From contig NZ_JASPJX010000004.1 in assembly GCF_030232585.1 (NCBI RefSeq), forward strand, positions 92,769 to 156,768: a stretch of 64,000 nucleotides of DNA, read 5' to 3'. Below are positions 13,728-22,271 of the stretch, piece after piece; position 1 is the first letter of the stretch; each line of letters starts with the position of its first letter. The notes beneath the pieces were generated by a model that saw nothing but the letters and a program-made list of their open reading frames with translations, did no database searches and had not been told where the DNA came from. Source of the stretch: Corynebacterium sp. MSK008 (GTDB taxonomy: Bacteria > Actinomycetota > Actinomycetes > Mycobacteriales > Mycobacteriaceae). A program made the position numbers and the translations under genes.

Positions 13728-16700
13728 TTAGGCTGCGACCTTGCGCCTCCCCATCAAAGCGCCCGCAGCGATCAGGGCACCGCCGAGCAGAATCGGCAGC
13801 TGGACACCTACGCCACCGGTCTTCGGCATGTTGCCCTGGCGGACGTTGGCGACTTGGAGGTAGCCGGTTGCCGCGTCAAACTCCTGCGGCCGATCAGTCC
13901 ATAGCCCGGCGCCGACCAACTCCGAGGCCCAGGCCTCTCCGTCGCGAATCTGGACGACGTAGCCGTTTTCACCGGACACGATCTGGAACTCCACCGGTGC
14001 GACGAGCAGCGAGTACTGTTGGCCTTCCTTGGTAGGTGCCTGCGTCTCTACGAGGTAGTAGGTCTTCGACGAACTGAGCTTGGCCTCGGTCTTGTACGTC
14101 TGCGAGCCCTCGTCCCAGTTGACCGCGAATGGTCCTTCGCCCTCGCGTTCCGAACGGACTTCAAACTTCGCGTTCGAAAGTGTGAACTTATCGGTCGCAT
14201 CGAGCTTCTCGAGCTCGAGCTTCACGAACTCGTCTTTGGGCTCGTAATTCGAAACGACACAGGTCACATGGCTGAAAGCCGGCACCTCAATTTTGAACGC
14301 AGCATCTCCATCGTTGACCATGGGTACGTCCGCAACGAAATCACCTACAGACTGGGTGCACTTCGCGTTTGCTCCATCTACCTGGAACAACTTGTAGCCA
14401 TCCTTCAGCTTCTCAGACACCCTAAGATCAGTGACTTCCTTGGACTCGAGACGCCAAGATGCGAGACCATCCTGGTTTGTTGTCTTGGAGGAAGTTCCAG
14501 TAAGAGTTCCGTCGCCCGGATCGAGAATTGGACCAGAATTACTCAAAGCGTCAAAATCCCAGTCAGAAGCGCCTTCTTTAAGCAAGTTACCATGTTGGTC
14601 GACGATATTTTTCTTAACCGTAAAGCTACTCTCGCAGTTCTCTTTCAACTTGGAAGCGATGGTGTCTAGTTCGTTACCTAGCTGTGCGTATCCACCCGCC
14701 ACCCTAATGGCGTCGCCATCACCAGAGATATCTTCACCCATTGTCACGACACTGCGGAAGCCGTAGGTCCACAAATTCTGGTTGGAAGTAATCTCACGGT
14801 CGCCCTTAATATAAAATTTCAAATATTTTCGGTCGACCGCTTCTTTGACGTTAACTACCGTATCCAAGCCATTACCCGCGTACACCATCCGATCATCCGC
14901 GGGATACTTCAGTGTTCTGGTGGCGCTCATGCCGAGCGCACCGTTCGGCGCAGCCCAGTTAGGTATCACGTCCTTCAAAACGTAATCCCCTTCGACCGTG
15001 TTGCCCGCCCGCAATTTGAGGTCGACCAAAAGCGGCACCACTCTCGTCCCGTCTGCCTTCAACGCGTTGGCAGCCTGAACCGCATTCTTTAGAGAAGTTG
15101 CCTGCACAAAGGCACCGGAGTTCATCTGACCTGGACTTGCGCTGAGCAGCGGTTGCCAGCCACCGTCATCCCAGGTAGGCATGCCATCCGTTATGAAATA
15201 TACGGCATCGTAACCTTTACCGCCGACGAGGGACAGAGCTGCCTCCCAGTTTGTCGCGCCACCATTCTGCTCTCTCCAAGAATTGATGGCATTTTTTACT
15301 TGGTCCACTCCCTGCTGTGTCTGGATAGATACTGCCCCGGTCGGAGTCTGGGTCTGAGCGGTACGAGCAAAGCTGTAGATCCCTACTTTCGTCGTGGTAC
15401 CAGCGAGCTTGTCCACCAAAGATTTGGCTGAAGTCCTTGTTTTTTCGAAAGCGTCTACGCCATCGGCATATTGCAAAGACGTCGAAACATCTGCCACGAT
15501 TGCGATTTTTAAACCACACTTTTCCGGAAGCGCCGGATTTGGCACCCTTCCGGGCAGAAAAGTGGACCGATCCGGCTCGGACACAGGCTCCGTCGCTGCT
15601 GGCGGTCGCTGAACCGAGGTGCCGTACACCGTTACCTTCGCGTCGATCTCAGAAGGTTCATCACTAAACTTTGTCACAAGTTTCAGGTTCGCACCTTTTT
15701 CTACAAGGGCGCTCTCAACACGCTTACCGTTCTTGACTGGGTAGACCTCGAAAGTCACCGAGTTGCTCGAAGCTGAAACTACGCGACGCTCTAACGTGAC
15801 TCCACTCTCGATAAGATCGATCGTCACCCCGTAGTTTTCCACGGCTATAAAGCTATTGGGCGCACTAACTTCTACGATTGCACGCTCGAAGTTTGTACGG
15901 TCTTCGAAGGAAGAAGTGGTGTAGTAAGGATCATCCCCCTCTGTCCGCGCCGGGCTCAACTTAACCGATCCGTCCGGGTCGGCGACAACACTGAATCGTT
16001 TCCCCCCTCCTGACTCGTACGACCCGTACAGCTCCATCGTGTAGTCCAACTGCGCGTTTCCGGTCTTGGGACCATTGAAGTCAATTTCGATGAGGTCACC
16101 CGATCCCTGCCAAACGACGATCTGCGGATCGCAGCTGCTCAGGTCCACCGAAATAGCGTTGACTGAGCCACCATTCGACGCGGAACGGCGACTCAACTCA
16201 GTGATCTGGTGCGGCTGAACCGTGCAGGATTCTGAACCTCCATTCTTACGGATGGTGATCGGTCCAGAGAGGGAGTACCGCGCAGAGGCGTTGTTATGAG
16301 TCAATACGAGCTCTGTGAGGTACACGTCCTTAGCAGAGTACTGACCCATGATGCTCGTTTTCAGCGTGCCGCGAGGGGCGCTATCACCGCTTGGCTCAGA
16401 AATATTGCTGTAGGTCTTGGATTTCAAAGGAAGATTGATCCGAGAATTTCCCTGCGTCGCAGCGCGCGCCATACCCACCCCCTCCGGATTCACTGTAGCG
16501 GCGGCCTGGTCGGTGCGGCCGTACCCGGTCTCCGAAAGTTCGCGTGCCGTCGGGACCTCGTCCGGCTCAGCAATCGCGTAATCGCCGACCTCGGTGGTCT
16601 CTACCTCGATCTCGAGTTTCATCGGCGGAATCGTCCAGAAGGCGTCCTCGTCGATACCGATGACGTCGAAGTCCTCGCCATTGACGTAGCCGAAATACTG

Positions 16701-17135
16701 CGGGTCAAGCTCTTCGCCGTCCGCAACAACCTTCACAATGCGGGTGATGTCACCGTCGCCGATGCGCTTCACACCCCAGATGTACTCGTCAGACGCCTTT
16801 CGGCCGGAGTCCCACGGGTTATCGTCGGTGTCGCGGATGGTGATGTGGTCGACATCGCCATCCCGCTCGACCGTCACCGAGTTCGGCTCAGCCACAACCG
16901 GCTTAGGCGCCTCGGAAGCCGTTTGGGAAGAAGACGGCGTCTCTGCTGCTGTCGTAGAAGCGGTAGTTTCGACAGCACTCGTCGTGGTTTCGGTGCTGGT
17001 CTCCTGCGCGTCCACTGGGTAAGAACCCATACCGGCGGCAAGCGCCACCGAGGCAACCACGGCAGCAACGCCACGGACCGAGCGACGTGCGCGCGAGCTA
17101 GCAGTTCGCGCTGCAGGCTTCAAAATGTTTCGCAT
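13728..17135 (-). CDS. Pilus tip adhesin with von Willebrand A domain (cluster A, SpaC-like)
   Basis: 1135-aa surface adhesin with a long signal peptide (~1-43). The vWA domain holds the metal-binding MIDAS motif in VADVSTSL (~547, DxSxS), GGATNW (~637) and ITDGMPTW (~652). Near the C-terminus a Cna-B-like domain (~1000-1085) contains VETQAPTKEGQ (E-box). The sorting signal is NMPKTG, a membrane span and GRRKVAA, so the motif is MPKTG rather than LPXTG. vWA tip proteins usually bind host ligands and are added to the pilus end by the class C sortase. It is the last gene of cluster A, 24 bp after the base pilin, with AGGA before ATG. GC is visibly lower between about 14.0 and 16.4 kb than in flanking genes, suggesting horizontal acquisition. 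Confidence 0.87.
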   Translation of the reverse strand: MRNILKPAARTASSRARRSVRGVAAVVASVALAAGMGSYPVDAQETSTETTTSAVETTASTTAAETPSSSQTASEAPKPVVAEPNSVTVERDGDVDHITIRDTDDNPWDSGRKASDEYIWGVKRIGDGDITRIVKVVADGEELDPQYFGYVNGEDFDVIGIDEDAFWTIPPMKLEIEVETTEVGDYAIAEPDEVPTARELSETGYGRTDQAAATVNPEGVGMARAATQGNSRINLPLKSKTYSNISEPSGDSAPRGTLKTSIMGQYSAKDVYLTELVLTHNNASARYSLSGPITIRKNGGSESCTVQPHQITELSRRSASNGGSVNAISVDLSSCDPQIVVWQGSGDLIEIDFNGPKTGNAQLDYTMELYGSYESGGGKRFSVVADPDGSVKLSPARTEGDDPYYTTSSFEDRTNFERAIVEVSAPNSFIAVENYGVTIDLIESGVTLERRVVSASSNSVTFEVYPVKNGKRVESALVEKGANLKLVTKFSDEPSEIDAKVTVYGTSVQRPPAATEPVSEPDRSTFLPGRVPNPALPEKCGLKIAIVADVSTSLQYADGVDAFEKTRTSAKSLVDKLAGTTTKVGIYSFARTAQTQTPTGAVSIQTQQGVDQVKNAINSWREQNGGATNWEAALSLVGGKGYDAVYFITDGMPTWDDGGWQPLLSASPGQMNSGAFVQATSLKNAVQAANALKADGTRVVPLLVDLKLRAGNTVEGDYVLKDVIPNWAAPNGALGMSATRTLKYPADDRMVYAGNGLDTVVNVKEAVDRKYLKFYIKGDREITSNQNLWTYGFRSVVTMGEDISGDGDAIRVAGGYAQLGNELDTIASKLKENCESSFTVKKNIVDQHGNLLKEGASDWDFDALSNSGPILDPGDGTLTGTSSKTTNQDGLASWRLESKEVTDLRVSEKLKDGYKLFQVDGANAKCTQSVGDFVADVPMVNDGDAAFKIEVPAFSHVTCVVSNYEPKDEFVKLELEKLDATDKFTLSNAKFEVRSEREGEGPFAVNWDEGSQTYKTEAKLSSSKTYYLVETQAPTKEGQQYSLLVAPVEFQIVSGENGYVVQIRDGEAWASELVGAGLWTDRPQEFDAATGYLQVANVRQGNMPKTGGVGVQLPILLGGALIAAGALMGRRKVAA

Positions 17136-17159
17136 AATCGTTTTCCTAAATCCGCTGTA

Positions 17160-18086
17160 TTACCGTGATTGCTCTTCGTTCTTGCTGCGACGGGCCAGGA
17201 AGAACCCGACCAGGATCAGCAGGCCGCCCAGGCCTGCCGCCCACAGGACATTCGCGCCAGTGGAGGCAAGGTCGCCGCTGCGTTGTCTATCTGTCGGCGG
17301 CTGCGTCACCGTGGTGACAGAGCCGTTCGGCTGGGTGGTCACATACGTCGAGGGCCTGGTGGTGATCACCGTGGTCGAACCGTTCGGCATGGTTGAGGTG
17401 ATCGTGGACTCCACCGGAGTAGAAACCGTCGTGCGCTCCGTAGAGGTCTCGGTGGTTTTCTCCATGGTCTTCTCGGTGGTGCGCTCAGTCGTCGACGTCG
17501 AAGTCGACGGTGACGGCGTCTGGGTGGAAGTCGGTGGCTCCCCGCCGTCGCTGCCGTCCCACTTGGTCACCACCACGTTCTCGTACTTGAACTGGGTTCC
17601 GCGCACATCGCCGAGCGGGAGGATGATCAGCTGCGGGCTAGACACGTGGTACTCGTGCCCGTCGTCCGGGGCGTCTTCCTCCAGCAGGTAGAGGCCGGGC
17701 TTCAGGTTGCCAAAGTCAGCTTCGCCCTTGTCGCTGGTCTGCGCGGTGGCGATTTGGGTGAGGCCTTTAGCTTTAGCGTCGTCAAGCGATAGTTGCTTGG
17801 CACCCGCGCGCCCTTCATCTGTGGTGACATCTACGCCCTTGACCAACGACAACTTGAACGTCGCCCCAGCGATGGCCGGTGGCTTCTCCCCTGCCGGCAC
17901 ATCGTCGTACGGATTCGTCGCTGCTTTCTTCACCACCAGCGAGATCGGCTGGGTGGTGTCCACGCTCGCGGCCGGGATGTTGCGGTCGTTGCCGCTGATC
18001 ACCTTCGCATCGGCAGCGGGGCCGAAAAACCCGCACGCAAGGACTGACGCCGCACCGAGCGTCGCCACAAACTTCGAAGTGCGCAT
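17160..18086 (-). CDS. Minor/base pilin (cluster A, SpaB-like)
   Basis: 308-aa protein with a signal peptide (1-28). One Cna-B-like pilin domain (~45-175) contains GLYLLEEDAPDDGHEYHV (E-box region). A Ser/Thr-rich stalk (~185-270) with TTE repeats follows, then the sorting signal DLASTG, a membrane span and ARRSKNEEQSR. An LAxTG motif is typical of SpaB-type base pilins, which end polymerisation and are attached to peptidoglycan by a housekeeping sortase; none is seen in this window. The ATG overlaps the srtC stop codon (TAATG), implying translational coupling, and GGGAGG precedes it. Confidence 0.85.
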   Translation of the reverse strand: MRTSKFVATLGAASVLACGFFGPAADAKVISGNDRNIPAASVDTTQPISLVVKKAATNPYDDVPAGEKPPAIAGATFKLSLVKGVDVTTDEGRAGAKQLSLDDAKAKGLTQIATAQTSDKGEADFGNLKPGLYLLEEDAPDDGHEYHVSSPQLIILPLGDVRGTQFKYENVVVTKWDGSDGGEPPTSTQTPSPSTSTSTTERTTEKTMEKTTETSTERTTVSTPVESTITSTMPNGSTTVITTRPSTYVTTQPNGSVTTVTQPPTDRQRSGDLASTGANVLWAAGLGGLLILVGFFLARRSKNEEQSR

Positions 18087-18994
18087 TAGGACAGAACCTC
18101 CCTGGTCATGGCGTCCTTGCGGTCGCTTTTCTTCTTCTCGCGGATGATCCACCAAATCAGCGCCAGCAGCACCAGCAACGCCACGGCACCGAGCACCCAC
18201 ATCCACCACTGGAAGGTGGAGGTGGACTCGTCGAGCACCTTCGCCTCGTCCGGATCCAAGGGCACGCGCTCCGCGTGCACGAGCAGACGGTGGGTGTTGA
18301 TGCCGTACGGTGTGCAGGTGACCAGCGTGAGCAGGTCCCGGCCCGCCTCCGCGCGCAGGCTGTCAGTCTCGTCCGGCAGGACGACCTCGGTCTTGTACAC
18401 CTGGTACTTCAGTCGCTTGCCAAAGGTGGACACGTAAATGGCGTCGCCTTCCTTGACGTCCACGAGGTCGTCGAAAAGCGTTGCCGTAGTCAGCCCGGTG
18501 TGGCCGGTGATCACTGAGTGGAAGCCCTCGCCGCCGGTGGGAAGCGCGGAACCGTACAGGTGGCCGAGGCCCTTCTGCAGCGTGTCGTCTCTGGTCCCGT
18601 GGTAAACGGGTAGGCGAACATCGATGGACGGAATCGCCAGCTGCGACATCGCGGACACACCGGCGAGGTGACGCTCGTACTCCTTGTACTCCGCGTTGTC
18701 CTCGCTGATGCGCGCCAGCCACGGATCCAGGATCGGGCCGTCGGTGTGCGTGCGGTTGTACTCCACCGCCGCGTCGTACGCGCGGTTCACCTGCTCAGGC
18801 GGCACGACCTGCAGTTTCTCCTCGTACTGCTTGGCCACCTGCTCCTGCACGTGGTTATTCCACTGCGTAGAGATCACTGGGTACATCAGCACCAGCAGCC
18901 CAGCGAGAATGATGAGGACAGGCAGGCCGACGCGCTGGAAGAACGACTTCTGCGCCGGCTGCCGCCGATGCTTCGCCTTCACTGCTGTAGTCAC
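18086..18994 (-). CDS. srtC: Class C (pilin-polymerising) sortase of cluster A
   Basis: 302-aa membrane enzyme with an N-terminal span (~21-42). The class C lid motif ILDPWLAR (~93) can plug the active site. Catalytic residues are His in ITGHTG, Cys in TLVTCTPYG and Arg in INTHRLLVHAER. A C-terminal span (~258-280) and a basic tail follow. It links the LPATG shaft pilin 19166-20935 through the Lys of its FPKN motif. It lies between shaft and base pilin genes; a GC hairpin at 19088-19113 separates it from the shaft gene. Confidence 0.93.
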   Translation of the reverse strand: MTTAVKAKHRRQPAQKSFFQRVGLPVLIILAGLLVLMYPVISTQWNNHVQEQVAKQYEEKLQVVPPEQVNRAYDAAVEYNRTHTDGPILDPWLARISEDNAEYKEYERHLAGVSAMSQLAIPSIDVRLPVYHGTRDDTLQKGLGHLYGSALPTGGEGFHSVITGHTGLTTATLFDDLVDVKEGDAIYVSTFGKRLKYQVYKTEVVLPDETDSLRAEAGRDLLTLVTCTPYGINTHRLLVHAERVPLDPDEAKVLDESTSTFQWWMWVLGAVALLVLLALIWWIIREKKKSDRKDAMTREVLS

Positions 18995-19087
18995 CTGTCG
19001 TGTCCTCTCTTTGAGGCCGTCGCCTATCGACGACCTCCGGTTTCAAACTGGGGCAGGAATTTTTCGCCCTCCTGCCGACGGGCGTAC

Positions 19088-19113
19088 GCGCCCCGGTTGG
19101 TGTGCCGGGGCGC
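19088..19113 (-). terminator. Intra-operon hairpin after shaft pilin A
   Basis: GCGCCCCGG (19088-19096) pairs with CCGGGGCGC (19105-19113) around an 8-nt loop. There is no T-tract, so it is more likely a partial terminator or an RNA-stabilising/processing element than a full stop. It could raise shaft pilin mRNA over sortase mRNA. Confidence 0.5.
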
Positions 19114-19165
19114 TTCCCGGCCTAGCGCTTGTTAGCAGCCACTAGACCAAGGTCCGCGCTTTCGC

Positions 19166-20935
19166 TTATGCGGACTGGGAGTTACGACGTGCCGCGTAGA
19201 CACCGCCGCCGATGATCGCAAGACCAGCCAGTGCGATGATCAGCACACCCATGCCACCGGTGGCCGGAAGGAACGGCGGAGTGTTCGTGTCCGGCTTGTT
19301 AGCAATCTGGTACGGCTGTGCGGCAAACTTGAATTCCTTGTTGCCTTCAGCCGTTTCCTTGATGTCCGTGTGGCTGAGCTTGATCCTTTGGACGTCCGGG
19401 TTAGCGATGTAGCCACGCGGAGCCTTGGTCTCCTTCAGGCAGTAGCCCTTGTCGATTTCCATAGGGATATCCGCATCGTCTTCGTAGGACGTCACGTGGA
19501 GCCCTTCAAACACGAGGTTGCCTTTGCTGTCGGTCTTGCCCTTGCGGACGACGTGAGCATTCTCCTGGTCAGCAGCGACTTCGAGGTTCGCGTCAAGGAG
19601 TTTGCTGTCGGCATCGCAGCGGTAGAGGGAGAACTCTGCGTCAGCCAACGGCTGGTCATTGTTCTCGCCGTCCTGGTACTTGCCGTCAGAGTTGAGATCC
19701 GCGTACTTGAAGATCGAGATCTTCGCCTTGTACGTCGAAACCGTCACGTGCGGTACCGGATCCTCCGGCGGGTTATCCGGCGGAGTGGTCGGCGGTGGAG
19801 TGTTCGGAGTCGTCGTGGTCGGAGGAGTATCCGGCGTGGAGTTGTCCTCAACCTTGCGGTAGTTGTTGATCAGGCGAACCGTGTTATCAACCTTGTCGTC
19901 CGCGTCGTTCTTCATCTCAGCGTCCTTGAAGGTGATAACAACCTTGCCGCCAGCCGGAAGCTCCCATGGCTTAGTAAAGCTGATGTAGTAGCCGTCGTTG
20001 ACGTTCTTTGCCCCAACCTCGTCCGGAGCATACTTCTTTGCAACCTCCGAAGTCAGCCTCGTGACGACATAGTCCGTGACCGCCTCACCGTTGACCTCTA
20101 CTTTTTCAACGGGTGCCTTCGGATCCGCGAAGACCAATTCGCGGTTATCGAAGATATCGACAACACCAAACTGGTCACGCTGACGACCCGGAAGGTCCGA
20201 AGGGACCGTTGCCTTTACGGTGTACTTGATCTTTCCGGCTTCTTCGCCCTCATGACCCTTACCAGGAGCGGTGTTCTGATTCGCGTCGACAACTTCCTTG
20301 TCGAGCTCGAGGTAGGAGTTCTTCGGGAACGCGTGGACCTCATTCAGCCACGCAGATCCGTCCTCATTCGTCATCGGAAGGAACACGATGAACGGGGCGC
20401 TCTTGATATAAGCACCGTTCACGTCTTTATCGACTGGTGCCGCCTCAGTTTCCTGCACTAGGTAAGCACCGGCGGCCATGCCCTCGAACTTCGCTTGGCC
20501 TTGTTTATCCGTTGCAATTGCATCAGTTGCTTTACCCAGAGTTGCCGTAGCACCTTTGACGGTCGGTTTACCATCGACGAGCTTCATCTTGGCCATGATG
20601 TTGAAATCGGCCTGATCCTTGATGTTCAGCTCGCGATCGCCGTCTTTAACGGTGATCGGAGTCAGCGTGAACTTCGCACCTTCAACCGGGTCACCCTTGG
20701 CCTCGTCGGAGGCATTACCCGTACCTGCCTTGCCAAGCGCTGCAGGGTTCACACGCTTATTCACAACAAAGTCAACTTTGTCCGGCATGTTTGGGGCAGG
20801 CGGCGCAACACGCGAGGACGGTGCCGGAGCCGGCTCCTGCGCCAGCGCGTCCTGCGCGGCGATGCCAGCCGAGCCGGCAAAAGTCAGGCCCGCGGCGATT
20901 GCGATCGCGGCGGTCTTCTTGATGGCAATTGCCAT
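19166..20935 (-). CDS. Major shaft pilin (cluster A, SpaA-like)
   Basis: 589-aa pilin with a signal peptide (1-32). The pilin motif is WLNEVHAFPKN (~197-207), whose Lys forms the intersubunit isopeptide bond. Cna-B-type domains flank it, with the E-box YCLKETKAPRGY (~505). A Pro/Thr spacer (TTTTPNTPPPTTPPDN) occurs near 380. The sorting signal is FLPATG, a membrane span and AARRNSQSA. It is polymerised by the adjacent SrtC. A GAAAGGA site precedes ATG. The upstream region carries a run of 13 C on the plus strand. It is first in the order shaft-sortase-base-tip. Confidence 0.92.
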   Translation of the reverse strand: MAIAIKKTAAIAIAAGLTFAGSAGIAAQDALAQEPAPAPSSRVAPPAPNMPDKVDFVVNKRVNPAALGKAGTGNASDEAKGDPVEGAKFTLTPITVKDGDRELNIKDQADFNIMAKMKLVDGKPTVKGATATLGKATDAIATDKQGQAKFEGMAAGAYLVQETEAAPVDKDVNGAYIKSAPFIVFLPMTNEDGSAWLNEVHAFPKNSYLELDKEVVDANQNTAPGKGHEGEEAGKIKYTVKATVPSDLPGRQRDQFGVVDIFDNRELVFADPKAPVEKVEVNGEAVTDYVVTRLTSEVAKKYAPDEVGAKNVNDGYYISFTKPWELPAGGKVVITFKDAEMKNDADDKVDNTVRLINNYRKVEDNSTPDTPPTTTTPNTPPPTTPPDNPPEDPVPHVTVSTYKAKISIFKYADLNSDGKYQDGENNDQPLADAEFSLYRCDADSKLLDANLEVAADQENAHVVRKGKTDSKGNLVFEGLHVTSYEDDADIPMEIDKGYCLKETKAPRGYIANPDVQRIKLSHTDIKETAEGNKEFKFAAQPYQIANKPDTNTPPFLPATGGMGVLIIALAGLAIIGGGVYAARRNSQSA

Positions 20936-21404
20936 GGGGAATCCTTTCGGAAGTTCGGAGTTCGCTGGGCCCGTTTTTGGTCAGCGAGAAGAGGATTTTC
21001 AGCCGGGAGGGGTTTACCCCCCCCCCCCCGTTGAATTAGCCTCTGGGCCCAGCCTGGGCGCCACTGGATAAAATATCGACAATCACAAGCTTTGTAAAGA
21101 GGTTTTGTCCGCGGTTTCCCAGGTTCTCAGCAGGTTATTAGCATTTTCATCCATCCGGGTTCAATTAATTCCCTGCAATTCCGTGAAAACGGGCCATAAC
21201 CAGTGGTCACGCATCTGTGGTTAGTTGCCATTTATACGGCGTGTGTTTCTGACCACTTTTTCGTCACACAACTCTCGTGGTTTTCTCAGTAAGGGGGCCA
21301 TTGCCGCTGATTTTCGATACCGAACCAGGTCAGCACAGAAATCGGCCGGGTGCCCCCGAGGGGCAGCGCGGGTGTCCGGAGGGGGCGTCGTAAAGCGAAG
21401 GCTC
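20936..21404 (-). promoter_or_regulatory. Promoter region of pilus cluster A with a 13-nt homopolymer
   Basis: No gene is seen here. On the minus strand a candidate promoter is TTTACA (21093-21098), a 17-bp spacer and TATTTT (21070-21075). Downstream, in the presumed 5' leader, lies G13 (C13 on plus, 21017-21029), then GGTAAACC. A self-complementary CTGGGCCCAG lies near 21043-21052 and GGGCCC recurs near 20968. A second weaker reading places G13 between TTCAAC and TAAACC as a promoter spacer. Either way length changes of the tract could alter expression. AT-rich sequence fills 21065-21300. A small GCCCC/GGGGC hairpin near 21350-21366 may end cluster B. Confidence 0.55.
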
Positions 21405-22271
21405 CTAGTCGGCGACCACTAAACCCGCCTCGCGGCGTCGCCTCTTCCGCCGGTCCCGCCAGCGTTTCCACAGGATCAGCAGTAGCACCAGCAGGATGAG
21501 CACGAGCACCGCGATCATCCACCAGGACCACACGAAGGCGTCCACGGTTGGCTCCGGGGTGTCCGGGTCCAGCGGTGCGCGCTCGGCGTGGACGAGCAGA
21601 CGGTCCGTGTTCAGACCGTACGGGGTGCAGGTGATCAGCGTGATCTTGTCTTTGCCGGGCTCGTAGGTCACGGCGTCGTAATCGTCGGGCTTGACCACCT
21701 CGCGCGACGTCATGCGGTAGCGAAGGCGCTCACCGAGCACGTCGATGAAGATGTCGTCGCCGGGCTTGAGCATGGGCAGCTGGTCGAACATCGCCGCGTT
21801 GACCATGCCGGTGTGCGCGGAGATCACCGCGTTGGTGCCATCGCCGCCGACAGGGAGGGTGGAGCCATACATGTGGCCGGCGCCGTCGTAAAGCACGTCC
21901 GCCCTGGTGGTGTGGTACACGGGCAGGTCCACGTTGATGCGCGGGATACGCACGCGCGCCATCACGTGGTAGCTCTCCGGCAGGGTCAGCTGGGACATGT
22001 AGTCGTCGAAGCCGGGGTCCTCGTCACGCGGGGCGCGCGCGTGGGGGCCGGCAGCCAGCAGCCGGTCGTTGTATTCGTGGGCGCGGGCGAGCTCGCGGGC
22101 CTTGGTGTCGTCGCTGAGCTCCTGCACCGCGCCCGCGTATTCCTCGTTCTGCTGGATCTGCCGGTACTGCGCGGACAGCGTGGACGCGATCGGGTACAGC
22201 AACAGCAGCGCCCCCAAGATCAGCACGATCCAGGAGACGACGTTGCTGCCGCGTTTACTCTTCTTCGCCAT
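21405..22271 (-). CDS. srtC: Class C (pilin-polymerising) sortase of cluster B
   Basis: 288-aa membrane sortase with an N-terminal span (~11-30), the segment DEDPGFDDY (~82, at the lid position but DPG rather than DPW), His in SAHTG, Cys in LITCTPYG and Arg in NTDRLLVHAERAPLD. A C-terminal span (~246-266) ends in a very basic tail. It is the last gene of cluster B. Its start overlaps the base pilin stop by 17 bp, so the two are probably translationally coupled. It is related to 18086-18994 but clearly diverged, as expected for separate pilus specificities. Confidence 0.92.
   Translation of the reverse strand: MAKKSKRGSNVVSWIVLILGALLLLYPIASTLSAQYRQIQQNEEYAGAVQELSDDTKARELARAHEYNDRLLAAGPHARAPRDEDPGFDDYMSQLTLPESYHVMARVRIPRINVDLPVYHTTRADVLYDGAGHMYGSTLPVGGDGTNAVISAHTGMVNAAMFDQLPMLKPGDDIFIDVLGERLRYRMTSREVVKPDDYDAVTYEPGKDKITLITCTPYGLNTDRLLVHAERAPLDPDTPEPTVDAFVWSWWMIAVLVLILLVLLLILWKRWRDRRKRRRREAGLVVAD

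Noticed and set aside
2395..21890. CGTCGTAAAGC copies (2395, 11013, 21884) as further members of the dispersed 11-mer
   Set aside because: All three lie in sortase genes, and the first two encode the homologous KLYDG segment, so they reflect gene homology rather than dispersal.
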